NCBI GenBank assembly: GCA_034112445.1
Contig: JAWUVI010000009.1
Location: 62,001-126,000, forward strand
Reading direction: 5' to 3'
DNA: 64,000 bases
From: Pelagadaptatus sp034112445
Lineage (GTDB): Bacteria > Pseudomonadota > Gammaproteobacteria > Pseudomonadales > Cellvibrionaceae
Of the stretch, positions 1-8,753 are shown in pieces; position 1 is the first letter of the stretch, and the number at the start of each line of letters is the position of its first letter. The position numbers and the translations under genes are program-made. The notes beneath the pieces are model-generated. The model was not told the DNA's origin. It was given only the letters and a program-made list of their open reading frames with translations, and did no database searches.

Positions 1-341
1 GGCCCGAGCGAATTGAGTCAGGGGTAGCCAGTTTAGATTTTCTTACGGTGTCACGATTTGATTTCGAAGCGCCAAATTTTGATCGCTTCCCATGCTTGAA
101 ATTGGCAATGGATGTAGCAAAAGAAGGGAATGCCTTAGCCGCTACTCTCAATGCGGCCAATGAAGTAGCGGTTGAAGCCTTTTTAGATAAGCGTATTGCA
201 TTTACTTCCATTGCAGCGGTTATCGATTCTGTTTTACAAAAGACGGATGCCATTGAACCGTCTAGTTTAGCCGTGGTCAAACATGCAGATGCAGAGGCTC
301 GGCGTTTAACCCATAGTGTTTTATCGGGTTTTCTCTTGTGA
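1..341 (+). CDS. dxr: 1-deoxy-D-xylulose 5-phosphate reductoisomerase, C-terminal part (5' end outside window)
   Basis: Dxr (IspC) converts DXP to MEP with NADPH in the cytosolic non-mevalonate isoprenoid pathway. The frame is open from base 3 with no start codon, so the gene enters from the left. The first visible residues read PERIESGVASLDF, which fits the conserved C-terminal half of Dxr, followed by SRFDFEAPNFDRFPCLKLA and the NEVAVEAFL helix typical of its alpha-helical C-terminal domain. A GTG at base 48 is internal and not a real start. Being followed by rseP and bamA is the standard gammaproteobacterial order. About 112 residues of a usual ~390-400 are seen. Confidence 0.95.
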   Translation, partial: PERIESGVASLDFLTVSRFDFEAPNFDRFPCLKLAMDVAKEGNALAATLNAANEVAVEAFLDKRIAFTSIAAVIDSVLQKTDAIEPSSLAVVKHADAEARRLTHSVLSGFLL

Positions 342-363
342 TAAGAAGCTTTAAAATTTTAGT

Positions 364-437
364 TCTATAGCGCATCCCTATAACTCACCCTTATAGTTCA
401 GCCTTATAACTCAAATTTATAGCTCAAATTCATAACA
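364..437. repeat. Degenerate short tandem repeat, ~13-bp unit
   Basis: The spacer between dxr and rseP contains about five imperfect head-to-tail copies of a 12-14 bp unit close to TTATAACTCAAAT (variants TATAACTCACCC, TTATAGTTCAGCC, TTATAGCTCAAAT). No hairpin is obvious. It is one of several unrelated private tandem repeats in spacers of this window. Confidence 0.6.
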
Positions 438-486
438 ACGCTACTCTTAATGAATGTGTCATAAATATACTTCGAGGTTTAGATAG

Positions 487-1845
487 ATGATCGATAGTTT
501 ACTCACTGTACTGTGGTTTTTAGTGGCGCTTGGCGTGTTGGTTACGGTGCATGAGTTTGGCCACTTTTATGTGGCAAGACGTTGTGGTGTGAAGGTATTA
601 CGATTTTCAGTGGGTTTTGGTAAGCAATTGTGGACGTGGACCGATAAGCAAGGCACTGACTATAGTCTGTCGGCCATACCCCTTGGTGGTTACGTCAAAA
701 TGTTGGATGAGCGCGAGGCGGAAGTGTCGGCCTCAGAGGTTGATCAAGCGTTTAACCGCAAAGGCCCTTGGGCAAGAATTGCTATTGTTGCCGCTGGTCC
801 TTTTGCCAATTTCGTTTTAGCGGTAGTGCTCTTCTGGATTATGCTGATTCCCGGCACAACTGATTTGTCTCCTGTTATTGGCGTTGTCGATAAGGGATCG
901 ATTGCCGCTGAAGCTGGATTAGAGGTCGGACAAGAAATTGTTGCTGTCGACGGGGAGCCAACGACCACGCGCCAAGCGGTTTTACAGCAATTAGTTTATC
1001 GCATGGGTGAGACGGGAACGATTACCTTTACGAGTAAATACCCTGAATCAACGTTGCAGTACCAGTCAGAAGCTCAGTTGGTCGATTGGCTAAAGGGTGA
1101 GGGTGACCCCGATGTTGTAGAAAGTATCGGTATTTCCTTCTATCAACCAGCATTTAAATCGCTTATCAGCCAGGTCGTTGACGAAAGTCCTGCGCAGCGA
1201 GCTGGCTTAAAGCCTGGTGATGAAATTATCGGTGCCGATGGCGCCGTTATTCCGAGCTGGACTGAGTGGGTTGCTTATGTTCGTGCACGACCAAATCAAC
1301 AGATAGCTATAGATGTTCAGCGTAATGGCGAACTGTTTAATCTCAATATCACTCCTGAACCGATAACCTTGGATAATGGTGAGGTTATTGGCCGGGTTGG
1401 AGTGGGTGTGGTTTTGCCTGAATACCCGGAGCACATGCTCAGAACCCAACACTACTCCTTGCTTGAAGCTGGGGTGAAAGCGGCTGAAAAAACGTGGGAT
1501 ACTTCTGTTTTTGTGCTCATGTCCTTAAAAAAGCTAATTGTTGGAGAAATATCAACGAAAAACTTGAGTGGACCCATCACGATTGCTAAAGTGGCGGGCG
1601 CTTCTGCGAAGGCGGGAATGAGTTATTATGTTGGCTTTTTAGCCTTGCTCAGTATCAGTCTGGGCGTGTTTAACTTATTACCTATTCCGGTATTGGATGG
1701 GGGACATTTGTTCTACTACCTCATAGAGGTTATTAAGGGCAGTCCGGTATCGGAAAAAGTGCAAATGATTGGCTATCAAATGGGGTTGGTTCTGGTTGCT
1801 GGGGTTATGGTTTTGGCCTTGTATAACGATGTTATGCGGCTGTAG
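487..1845 (+). CDS. rseP: RIP site-2 zinc metalloprotease RseP
   Basis: RseP is the inner-membrane site-2 protease that cleaves anti-sigma factor RseA during the sigmaE envelope stress response and also clears signal-peptide remnants. The zinc motif HEFGH lies at residues 22-26 in the first membrane helix, and the second active-site motif LDG is at 403-405 in a C-terminal helix (NLLPIPVLDGGH). Two PDZ regions lie between them (around 125-210 and 215-300; one contains AGLKPGDEIIGADG). Length is 452 aa against about 450 in E. coli. It lies directly upstream of bamA as in most gammaproteobacteria, linking the stress protease with the outer-membrane assembly factor it surveys. Confidence 0.97.
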   Translation: MIDSLLTVLWFLVALGVLVTVHEFGHFYVARRCGVKVLRFSVGFGKQLWTWTDKQGTDYSLSAIPLGGYVKMLDEREAEVSASEVDQAFNRKGPWARIAIVAAGPFANFVLAVVLFWIMLIPGTTDLSPVIGVVDKGSIAAEAGLEVGQEIVAVDGEPTTTRQAVLQQLVYRMGETGTITFTSKYPESTLQYQSEAQLVDWLKGEGDPDVVESIGISFYQPAFKSLISQVVDESPAQRAGLKPGDEIIGADGAVIPSWTEWVAYVRARPNQQIAIDVQRNGELFNLNITPEPITLDNGEVIGRVGVGVVLPEYPEHMLRTQHYSLLEAGVKAAEKTWDTSVFVLMSLKKLIVGEISTKNLSGPITIAKVAGASAKAGMSYYVGFLALLSISLGVFNLLPIPVLDGGHLFYYLIEVIKGSPVSEKVQMIGYQMGLVLVAGVMVLALYNDVMRL

Positions 1846-1996
1846 TCATTCCATAGGTGATTTTGAAATAGGGCAGCTTAGAACGCGAGCAGTCTTGCAG
1901 TTTCAATCTTTGATATAGTAATGATCGAATATCGGTTGTAGAGAAGCACAAGCTTTGATCTGCAGCCAAAACTAACAATAACATTAGAAAAAAAAT

Positions 1997-4591
1997 ATGA
2001 AGTCTTTCCGTTTTCTGTTTGTTTGTCTGTTTCTATTTCCTGCCATGGTTTTTGCTCAAAGTTTTCGGATAGACGATATTCGTCTTGAGGGCTTACAGCG
2101 TGTTTCAGCTGGAACTGTGTTTGCTTCTTTGCCTGTGCAAGCGGGTCAGACTGTTGATGCTCACAGTTTGCAGCAAGCAACTCGTGCATTATTTCGTACG
2201 GGTTTCTTCACCGATATTGAATTAGGCCGTGACGGCAGTGTTTTGGTTGTAACCGTTACTGAACGACCTGCCATCAGTGAAATTGTTATTGAAGGTAACA
2301 AGGCCATTCAGACCGAAGATTTGCTGCGTGGTATGAATGACAATGGCTTGTCAGAGGGTCAAATTTTCAAAGAGTCGACGCTTGATGGACTAACCCGTGA
2401 GCTCGAGAGACAATACGTAGCTCAAGGGCGTTACAGCGCTACTGTAAAAGGGAACATTGAAGAGCTTCCACGCAATCAAATCAAATTAATTATCAGTGTT
2501 GATGAAGGCTCAGTTGCTTCAATCGAACATTTGAATATCGTTGGCAATACTGTCTTTGATGATAAAGAATTAATGGAGCTGTTTGAGTTAAAAACCACAG
2601 GCTGGTTGTCTTGGTTAAACAGTAATAACCGTTATTCAAAAGAAAAGCTGACCGGTGATATAGAGCGTTTAGAGTCGTACTACTTAGATCGCGGTTATTT
2701 ACGTTTCAATATTGATTCAACTCAAGTGGCCTTGTCCCCCGATAAAGAAGGCGTTTACATCACTATTAACGTTACTGAAGGGGAAGTGTATAAAGTCAGC
2801 GAAGTGGTTTTGGCCGGTGAATTGGTGGTTGATGAAGAGCAGTTGAAGCGGTTGTTTTTGATGCGTGAGGGACAAACTTTCTCGCAAGTATTAATGACGA
2901 CATCGGCTGATTATATGACCCGCCGCTTAGGTAACGATGGTTATACCTTTGCCGAAGTGAAAGGTATTCCTGAGCATAATGAAGAAGACAGCACGGTGAA
3001 AATCACTTTCTTCATGGAGCCTGGAAAAAGATCTTATGTTCGCCGTGTAGATTTTCGTGGCAACACTAAAACGTCAGACGAAGTATTGCGCCGTGAAATG
3101 CGCCAATTAGAAGGTGCGTCGGCTTCAACGGCATTAATAGAGCACTCTAAAGTAAGATTAGAGCGCTTAGGTTTCTTTAAAGAAGTAGAAACAGACACAG
3201 AAGAAGTACCAGGCTCGGCTGACCTAGTCGACGTTGAATACACCGTTGAAGAGCAACCGTCAGGCAGTATTGGCGCCAGTATTGGTTTTGCCCAAGACTC
3301 CGGTGTGGTCTTAGGTGCCAACATTCAACAAAATAACTGGTTTGGTACCGGCAAAAGTGTTGGCTTTAATGTCAGTACCTCCCAGTACCAAACAGTTTAC
3401 AGTTTCAATTATCTAGATCCTTATTTTACTAAAGATGGCGTGAGTCGCGGGTTTAATGTGTTCTTTCGCTCAAGAGATTTTGAAGAGGTGAACGTATCAA
3501 GTTACACCACTGATTCTTTTGGTGGTGCGGTGAATTTTGGTTATCCTATTTCTGAAATATCGCGTCTGAACTTTGGTGTGAGTGCGACTAATATCAGTAT
3601 TGAGACGGGTAGTTATGCTTCGCAGGAGATTACAACTTCACCACAACTGTTCGAGCCTAGCGTTTACCTAAAAGAATACATGACTGTGGCAGATTATAAC
3701 GATCTGGTTTTGGGTACCAATGACCCCTGCTCTCCATGTGTTGATGCCGGTTATACCGGTGTTCCAACACCAATTCTCAGTATTAATGATTCAATGCTCA
3801 TAAATAACCCTGCGGGGTGGTTGGATGATAACGGTGATGAGTTTAATATCCTGAGTTTTAATGCCAGTTGGAGAAAGTCAACACTAAACCGAGGGCGTCT
3901 TGCCACTCGTGGTGCTGCTCAGAGTGTCACTTTTGAAGCAAGCTTACCTGGAGGAGATCTTGAATATTATAAACTTAAATATTCCGGTCAATATTTCAGG
4001 CCTTTAACTAAGTCATTGACGTTGCGTTTAAAAACAGAATTGGCTTATGCGGACTCTTATGGAAAGACTACTCGATTGCCCTTCTTTGAAAATTTTTATG
4101 CAGGTGGTTTTGGCTCCGTTCGTGGCTTTAAACGCAATACCTTAGGGCCTCGCGCAACCCCAGCTGAACAGTATGTCACGGCACCATACGATAATGATGG
4201 TGATGGAGATTTGGATTCTTTGGCATATATTTTGGGTGCTGATGGAACGTTGCTGTCTGGTGTTGTTGGAGAAAACGACGACCCATTCGGCGGCAACATA
4301 TTGATCGAAGGCAGCGCCGAAATTCTATTCCCGCTACCGTTTATTAAAGATCAGCGTACTTTGCAATCAGCGTTCTTTATTGATGCGGGTAACGTGTTTG
4401 ATACCAGCTGCAGTAGCTCTCAGTTGAATTGTTTTGATGTCGATTTAGGTAAGTTGAGTGTTTCTGCTGGGCTGGGTGTGACCTGGATTACTGGCTTTGG
4501 CCCATTAACCTTCAGTGTGGCTACCCCACTAAAAGAAAATGAAGAAGATAAAACCGAATTCTTCCAGTTCTCTTTAGGATCATCATTTTAG
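1997..4591 (+). CDS. bamA: Outer membrane protein assembly factor BamA
   Basis: BamA is the essential Omp85 insertase that folds beta-barrel proteins into the outer membrane. A signal peptide covers residues 1-21 (MKSFRFLFVC..AMVFA), five POTRA repeats span roughly 24-425, and a 16-strand barrel fills the rest, ending in the C-terminal aromatic GSSF. The diagnostic VRGF of loop 6 is at 708-711 (GGFGSVRGFKRNTLGP). It is long (864 aa versus about 810 in E. coli). Extra length lies in surface loops, including a cysteine-containing loop (NDPCSPCVDAG) and an aspartate-rich DNDGDGDLDS stretch right after VRGF that resembles a calcium-binding EF-hand-like loop. The start ATG has only an A-rich leader and a weak ribosome site. 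Confidence 0.97.
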   Translation: MKSFRFLFVCLFLFPAMVFAQSFRIDDIRLEGLQRVSAGTVFASLPVQAGQTVDAHSLQQATRALFRTGFFTDIELGRDGSVLVVTVTERPAISEIVIEGNKAIQTEDLLRGMNDNGLSEGQIFKESTLDGLTRELERQYVAQGRYSATVKGNIEELPRNQIKLIISVDEGSVASIEHLNIVGNTVFDDKELMELFELKTTGWLSWLNSNNRYSKEKLTGDIERLESYYLDRGYLRFNIDSTQVALSPDKEGVYITINVTEGEVYKVSEVVLAGELVVDEEQLKRLFLMREGQTFSQVLMTTSADYMTRRLGNDGYTFAEVKGIPEHNEEDSTVKITFFMEPGKRSYVRRVDFRGNTKTSDEVLRREMRQLEGASASTALIEHSKVRLERLGFFKEVETDTEEVPGSADLVDVEYTVEEQPSGSIGASIGFAQDSGVVLGANIQQNNWFGTGKSVGFNVSTSQYQTVYSFNYLDPYFTKDGVSRGFNVFFRSRDFEEVNVSSYTTDSFGGAVNFGYPISEISRLNFGVSATNISIETGSYASQEITTSPQLFEPSVYLKEYMTVADYNDLVLGTNDPCSPCVDAGYTGVPTPILSINDSMLINNPAGWLDDNGDEFNILSFNASWRKSTLNRGRLATRGAAQSVTFEASLPGGDLEYYKLKYSGQYFRPLTKSLTLRLKTELAYADSYGKTTRLPFFENFYAGGFGSVRGFKRNTLGPRATPAEQYVTAPYDNDGDGDLDSLAYILGADGTLLSGVVGENDDPFGGNILIEGSAEILFPLPFIKDQRTLQSAFFIDAGNVFDTSCSSSQLNCFDVDLGKLSVSAGLGVTWITGFGPLTFSVATPLKENEEDKTEFFQFSLGSSF

Positions 4592-4651
4592 ACTTATAGT
4601 CATTTGAACAAAAAATAATTTATTCATACTAATAAACAAGGAAATAAAAAC

Positions 4652-5164
4652 GTGAAACAAATTAAAATATTGATGGTTACATTAATCGCTTTGACCGCAT
4701 CTACAGCGGCCTTTTCTCAAGGTAAAGTTGCGGTGTTCAACATGCAGGCAGCGGTTATGCAAACTGATGCTGCACAAAAACATTTACAAGCATTGGATTC
4801 AAATGCTGATTTCTCGGCGATGAAAGCCAAATTTGAAAACTTACGTGCCGAGCTGATCAAATTAGATGCCGACGCGAAAACCAATCAAATGACTTGGAGC
4901 AATGATCAGAAAGCCGATTTTAAAAAGAAAGTAGAGTACAAAAGTGCTGACTTGAAATTATCGGCTGAGAAACTGAAATCAGAGCGCAATGTAGTTATGC
5001 AAAAGATCATGAAAGAGTTAGGGCCTAAAACCAAAACGGTACTGAATCAATTGGTCACCGCTGAAAATATAGGTTTGGTTTTGGACAGCAGCGCCGCTTA
5101 TTACGCGACAGCTGATTTTGACATTACCGCAAAAGTAACTGAGAAGCTTAATAAAGCTCAGTAA
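4652..5164 (+). CDS. skp: Periplasmic chaperone Skp (OmpH family)
   Basis: Skp binds unfolded outer-membrane proteins in the periplasm and delivers them to BamA. The 170-aa protein has a signal peptide (about residues 1-22, ending TAAFS) followed by GKVAVFNMQAAV, the usual OmpH beta-strand start, then a long lysine- and leucine-rich helical hairpin (about 50-140) and a closing beta-strand segment with LVLDSSAAYYA. The start is GTG at 4652 with AAGGAAAT at good spacing; no ATG precedes the signal peptide. It is placed between bamA and lpxD, its normal site. Confidence 0.93.
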   Translation: MKQIKILMVTLIALTASTAAFSQGKVAVFNMQAAVMQTDAAQKHLQALDSNADFSAMKAKFENLRAELIKLDADAKTNQMTWSNDQKADFKKKVEYKSADLKLSAEKLKSERNVVMQKIMKELGPKTKTVLNQLVTAENIGLVLDSSAAYYATADFDITAKVTEKLNKAQ

Positions 5165-5192
5165 AAAGGATGGCATTCTGTCGCAATATTAA

Positions 5193-5249
5193 CGTCATTC
5201 TGGCGTAGGCCAGAATCTATGGGATTCCGGCACACAGGCCGGAATGACG
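5193..5249. repeat. REP-like double-hairpin element
   Basis: A 57-bp palindromic unit in the skp-lpxD spacer. Outer ends are CGTCATTC and GAATGACG (inverted). Inside are two perfect 8-bp stems: ATTCTGGC/GCCAGAAT with a 4-nt loop and ATTCCGGC/GCCGGAAT with a 6-nt loop. A decayed third half (GTCCGGAATAACGA) follows at 5257-5270. It resembles the dispersed GTCATTCCGGC-type extragenic palindromes of many proteobacteria. It could stabilise or attenuate mRNA between skp and lpxD. I saw no second copy in this window. Confidence 0.8.
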
Positions 5250-5284
5250 AGTGAAAGTCCGGAATAACGAATGGAGTGTGCTAA

Positions 5285-6310
5285 ATGTTGAAAAATACAC
5301 AACCATTAGGGCAGTTAGCCGCACTTCTAGACGCTGAGTTACACGGCAATGAAAATCTGAGTATTACCGGCTTAAATACGTTACAAAACGCCAAATCTGG
5401 CGAATTAGCATTTCTGGCCAACCCTAACTATCAAAAATACCTAGCGAGTACCCAAGCTTCTGCGGTTATTTTAAAGCCGGATATGGCTAAGGGTTTTGAC
5501 GGCAATAAATTAATCCTTAATAACCCTTATCTGGGTTATGCAAAGCTTACGGCGTTATTCTTAAATACCTCGCCCAGTCAAGGTTTGCACCCAAGTTCGG
5601 TTATCCATCCTGAGGCAACGGTGGCTAGTGATGCCAGTATCGGCGCTAATTCGGTTATTGAAGCAGGTTGTGAAATAGGTGCTGGTGCTGTTATTGGTGC
5701 TGGTTGCTATGTTGGTGAAAACTCTATTATTGGTGAGCGTACTCATCTATACGCGAACGTAACTATTTATCATGAAGTAACTATTGGTTCAGATTCAATA
5801 CTCCATAGCAGCAGTGTTATCGGTGCTGATGGTTTTGGTTTTGCGCCAGATGCGGGACGCTGGGTTAAAATTCACCAGTTAGGCGGTGTGGTCATAGGTG
5901 ATCGAGTTGAAGTAGGGGCAGGCACCACCATAGATCGCGGTGCGCTCGATGATACCGTGATTGGTGATGGCGTAATTTTGGATAACCAAGTACAAATTGC
6001 GCATAACGTGCGTATTGGTGAGAACTCAGCAATTGCAGGCTGTACCGCTGTGGCTGGAAGTACCACGATAGGCCGTAATTGCACAATTTCAGGTGGATGC
6101 TGCATTGTTGGCCACTTAACCCTAGTTGATAAAGTGCACGTTACGGCAATGACCTTAGTGACTAAATCCATCCGCCAGCCGGGCGCTTACTCATCGGGAA
6201 CCCCAATGTCAGAGTCTTCTGTATGGCGTAAAAATGCGGTGAGGTTCGGGCAGCTCAATACTATGGCTGGTAGACTTAAGGTTTTAGAGAAAATCACGAA
6301 AACTGATTAA
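5285..6310 (+). CDS. lpxD: UDP-3-O-(3-hydroxyacyl)glucosamine N-acyltransferase LpxD
   Basis: LpxD adds the N-linked 3-hydroxyacyl chain to UDP-3-O-acylglucosamine in lipid A synthesis (Raetz pathway, cytosolic homotrimer). The N-terminal uridine-binding domain (about 1-100, ending in NPYLGYAKL) is followed by a left-handed beta-helix of hexapeptide repeats (about 105-290). The catalytic histidine is H240 in IAHNVRIG, matching H239 of the E. coli enzyme, and the GADGFGFA loop is intact. Length 341 aa is the family standard. ATG is preceded by GGAG at 5274. It sits in the skp-lpxD-fabZ-lpxA-lpxB order. Confidence 0.97.
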   Translation: MLKNTQPLGQLAALLDAELHGNENLSITGLNTLQNAKSGELAFLANPNYQKYLASTQASAVILKPDMAKGFDGNKLILNNPYLGYAKLTALFLNTSPSQGLHPSSVIHPEATVASDASIGANSVIEAGCEIGAGAVIGAGCYVGENSIIGERTHLYANVTIYHEVTIGSDSILHSSSVIGADGFGFAPDAGRWVKIHQLGGVVIGDRVEVGAGTTIDRGALDDTVIGDGVILDNQVQIAHNVRIGENSAIAGCTAVAGSTTIGRNCTISGGCCIVGHLTLVDKVHVTAMTLVTKSIRQPGAYSSGTPMSESSVWRKNAVRFGQLNTMAGRLKVLEKITKTD

Positions 6311-6345
6311 CGAATTAATAATTCTAGTACGTAAAGGCTTTTAGT

Positions 6346-6783
6346 ATGATGGATGTAGTGGAGATAAAGCAGTACTTACCCCACCGTTACCCTTTTTTAT
6401 TGGTTGATAGAGTGGAAGACTTAATAGAAGGTGAGTCAATTCGTGCCTACAAAAATATCACGGCAAACGAAGAGGTTTTTAATGGTCACTTTCCGGATAA
6501 ACCCATCTTTCCCGGTGTTATGATTGTCGAAGCGCTGGCTCAAGCGTCAGCAATTCTTGGTTTTAAAACCCAAGGTAAAAAAGCTAACGAAGGCTCCCTG
6601 TATCTATTTGCTGGTGCTGATAACGTGCGTTTTAAGCGTCAGGTGGTTCCAGGTGATCGCCTCCACTTAGAGTCTGTTATTGTTAGCTCGAAACGCGGTA
6701 TCTGGAAATTCGAATGTAAAGCATCTGTTGATGGGCAATTGGCGGCAACAGCGACTATATTGTGTGCTGACAAACAGGTTTAA
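6346..6783 (+). CDS. fabZ: 3-hydroxyacyl-[acyl-carrier-protein] dehydratase FabZ
   Basis: FabZ dehydrates 3-hydroxyacyl-ACP to trans-2-enoyl-ACP in fatty-acid elongation and competes with LpxA/LpxD for 3-hydroxyacyl-ACP, which explains its position among lipid A genes. The 145-aa hotdog protein shows the HRYPFLLVDRV start, catalytic H48 in GHFPDKPIFPG and catalytic E62 in MIVEALAQ. The start could be either of two adjacent ATG codons at 6346 or 6349. It lies 35 bp after lpxD and 12 bp before lpxA, so translation of the group is probably coordinated. Confidence 0.97.
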   Translation: MMDVVEIKQYLPHRYPFLLVDRVEDLIEGESIRAYKNITANEEVFNGHFPDKPIFPGVMIVEALAQASAILGFKTQGKKANEGSLYLFAGADNVRFKRQVVPGDRLHLESVIVSSKRGIWKFECKASVDGQLAATATILCADKQV

Positions 6784-6795
6784 AAGGAAAAGACA

Positions 6796-7566
6796 TTGAT
6801 TGATCCTCAAGCAATTATTGATCCCTCGGCAACGATCGCCGATGACGTCAGTGTTGGCCCATGGTCGGTGATTGGTCCCAACGTGAGTATCGGGGCAGGG
6901 TCTAAAATAGAATCCCACGTTATTATTAAAGGGCCGACCGTTATTGGCCAAAACAATCATATTTTTCAATTCTCATCGGTCGGTGAAGATACGCCAGACA
7001 TGAAGTACCAAGGTGAGCCAACGCGCCTTATTATCGGCGATAATAATGTTATTCGTGAAGGTGTAACAATACACCGGGGTACCGTCCAAGATAAGTCAGA
7101 AACAATCATAGGCAACGATAATTTATTGATGGCTTATGTTCATGTTGGTCATGACAGTGTGATCGGTAATCATTGTATTTTGGTTAATAACTCGGCATTG
7201 GCTGGTCATGTTTATGTGGCTGACTACGCAATCTTAGGCGGTTTCACCTTAGTTCATCAGTTTTGCAAAATCGGCGCACATTGTTTTACCGGTATGGGCA
7301 GTACTATTGGTAAAGACGTTCCCGCTTATGTCATGGTTAACGGCAACCCAGCCATGGCGAAAACCATCAATATGGAAGGTTTAAAGCGCCGAGGTTATTC
7401 AAAAGAAGAAATATCAACGATTAATAAATGTTTTAAGTTGATTTATCGTCGTGGTTTAACCGTTGACGAGGCTGTTCAAGAACTACAGCAATTGGCAATT
7501 AATTGTGAGCCGGTTAACTTATTGATCGAATCATTACAAACATCATCGCGCGGTATTGTCCGCTAA
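6796..7566 (+). CDS. lpxA: UDP-N-acetylglucosamine O-acyltransferase LpxA (TTG start)
   Basis: LpxA performs the first acylation of lipid A synthesis, moving a 3-hydroxyacyl chain from ACP to UDP-GlcNAc. The start is TTG at 6796, supported by AAAGGAAA just upstream and by the family-typical first residues IDPQAIIDPSATIADDV; no in-frame ATG is available nearby. Residues 1-190 form the left-handed beta-helix. Catalytic histidine is H119 in HVGHDSVIGN (equivalent to E. coli H125). A helical C-terminal domain follows. At 256 aa it is close to the 262 of E. coli. Confidence 0.96.
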   Translation: MIDPQAIIDPSATIADDVSVGPWSVIGPNVSIGAGSKIESHVIIKGPTVIGQNNHIFQFSSVGEDTPDMKYQGEPTRLIIGDNNVIREGVTIHRGTVQDKSETIIGNDNLLMAYVHVGHDSVIGNHCILVNNSALAGHVYVADYAILGGFTLVHQFCKIGAHCFTGMGSTIGKDVPAYVMVNGNPAMAKTINMEGLKRRGYSKEEISTINKCFKLIYRRGLTVDEAVQELQQLAINCEPVNLLIESLQTSSRGIVR

Positions 7567-7581
7567 AAGTGGGATCATAAA

Positions 7582-8745
7582 GTGCGAATTGGCATTGTGG
7601 TGGGTGAGGCGTCCGGTGATATTTTGGGCGCAGGGTTAATTGATGCGTTGAAAAAAAAATACCCTAATGCTGTTTTTGAAGGCATTGGTGGTGAGCGGAT
7701 GATCGCTCGCGGCTTTAACAGTTTTTTTCCGCAAGAACGCTTAGCCGTAATGGGTATTATTGAGCCCCTCAAGCGTTTGTTTGAGCTCTTAGGTATTCGC
7801 CGATCTTTAATCAAACATTTTAAACAAAACCCTCCCGATGTTTTTATTGGTATCGACTCTCCTGATTTCAATCTTAATATTGAATACCACTTAAAGCAGG
7901 CGGGCATTCCCGCGGTTCATTATGTCAGTCCCTCTGTTTGGGCATGGCGAAAAAAGCGCATTATCAAAATTGCTAAGTCGGTTGATTTAATGCTGACATT
8001 ACTACCATTTGAAGCCCAATTTTACGAAGATCATGACGTGCCTGTGTGCTTTGTTGGGCATCCGCTGGCCGATGAAATCCCGATTGAAAATGATCAGCTC
8101 GACGCGAGACAACGACTTCATATTGAACCTAAAGGATCGTTAATTGCGCTCATGCCAGGCAGCCGAGGTGGGGAAGTAAAGTTGTTAGGTCCAGTGTTTT
8201 GGCAAACGGCTTTATGGTGCTTTGAGCGTAACCAAGACTTACGTTTTATTGTTCCCGCCGCCAATGCGCAAAGGCGTCAGCAAATAGACCAGCAATTAGC
8301 ACTCTACCCAAATCTACCTATTACGGTTGTAGATGGTAACTCACATGAAGTTATGAGCGCGGCCGATGCGGTTTTGATGGCGTCGGGAACGACAACATTA
8401 GAAGCAATGTTATTGAAAAAGCCGATGGTGGTAGCGTACAAAATGGCGTGGTTATCGTTCGCAATTATATCTAGGTTAGTGACCTCTAAATTTTTCTCGT
8501 TACCAAATTTATTAGCGAATAAGTTACTCGTGCCTGAAGTGCTACAAAAGGCCGTTACACCAGAGAACCTGGGTAGCAAGCTACTAGGTTATTTTAATAA
8601 CCCTAAACAAACAGAATCACTTCGTAATGAATTTTATCAAATGCATAAAACGTTGCGGCTCGATGCCAGTGCAAAGGCCGCTGATGCTATCGCGGCATTA
8701 ATTGATAAAGACCTTCCTGAATCAAGTGAACAATCACCAAACTGA
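7582..8745 (+). CDS. lpxB: Lipid-A-disaccharide synthase LpxB (GTG start)
   Basis: LpxB is the GT19 glycosyltransferase that condenses UDP-2,3-diacylglucosamine with lipid X to form the tetraacyl disaccharide on the inner face of the membrane. It starts at GTG 7582 (RIGIVVGEASGDILGAGL), with the diagnostic GEASGD motif at the N-terminus. IGIDSPDFN and YVSPSVWAWR follow in the first Rossmann half, and LMPGSRGGEV and ASGTTTLEAML in the second. Length 387 aa is normal. It follows lpxA by 15 bp and precedes rnhB by 8 bp. Confidence 0.97.
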   Translation: MRIGIVVGEASGDILGAGLIDALKKKYPNAVFEGIGGERMIARGFNSFFPQERLAVMGIIEPLKRLFELLGIRRSLIKHFKQNPPDVFIGIDSPDFNLNIEYHLKQAGIPAVHYVSPSVWAWRKKRIIKIAKSVDLMLTLLPFEAQFYEDHDVPVCFVGHPLADEIPIENDQLDARQRLHIEPKGSLIALMPGSRGGEVKLLGPVFWQTALWCFERNQDLRFIVPAANAQRRQQIDQQLALYPNLPITVVDGNSHEVMSAADAVLMASGTTTLEAMLLKKPMVVAYKMAWLSFAIISRLVTSKFFSLPNLLANKLLVPEVLQKAVTPENLGSKLLGYFNNPKQTESLRNEFYQMHKTLRLDASAKAADAIAALIDKDLPESSEQSPN

Positions 8746-8753
8746 GTATTTTT

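Noticed and set aside
1846..1996. Possible sigmaE promoter before bamA (GAACGC near 1880)
   Set aside because: The match to GAACTT-N16-TCTGA is too poor to claim.
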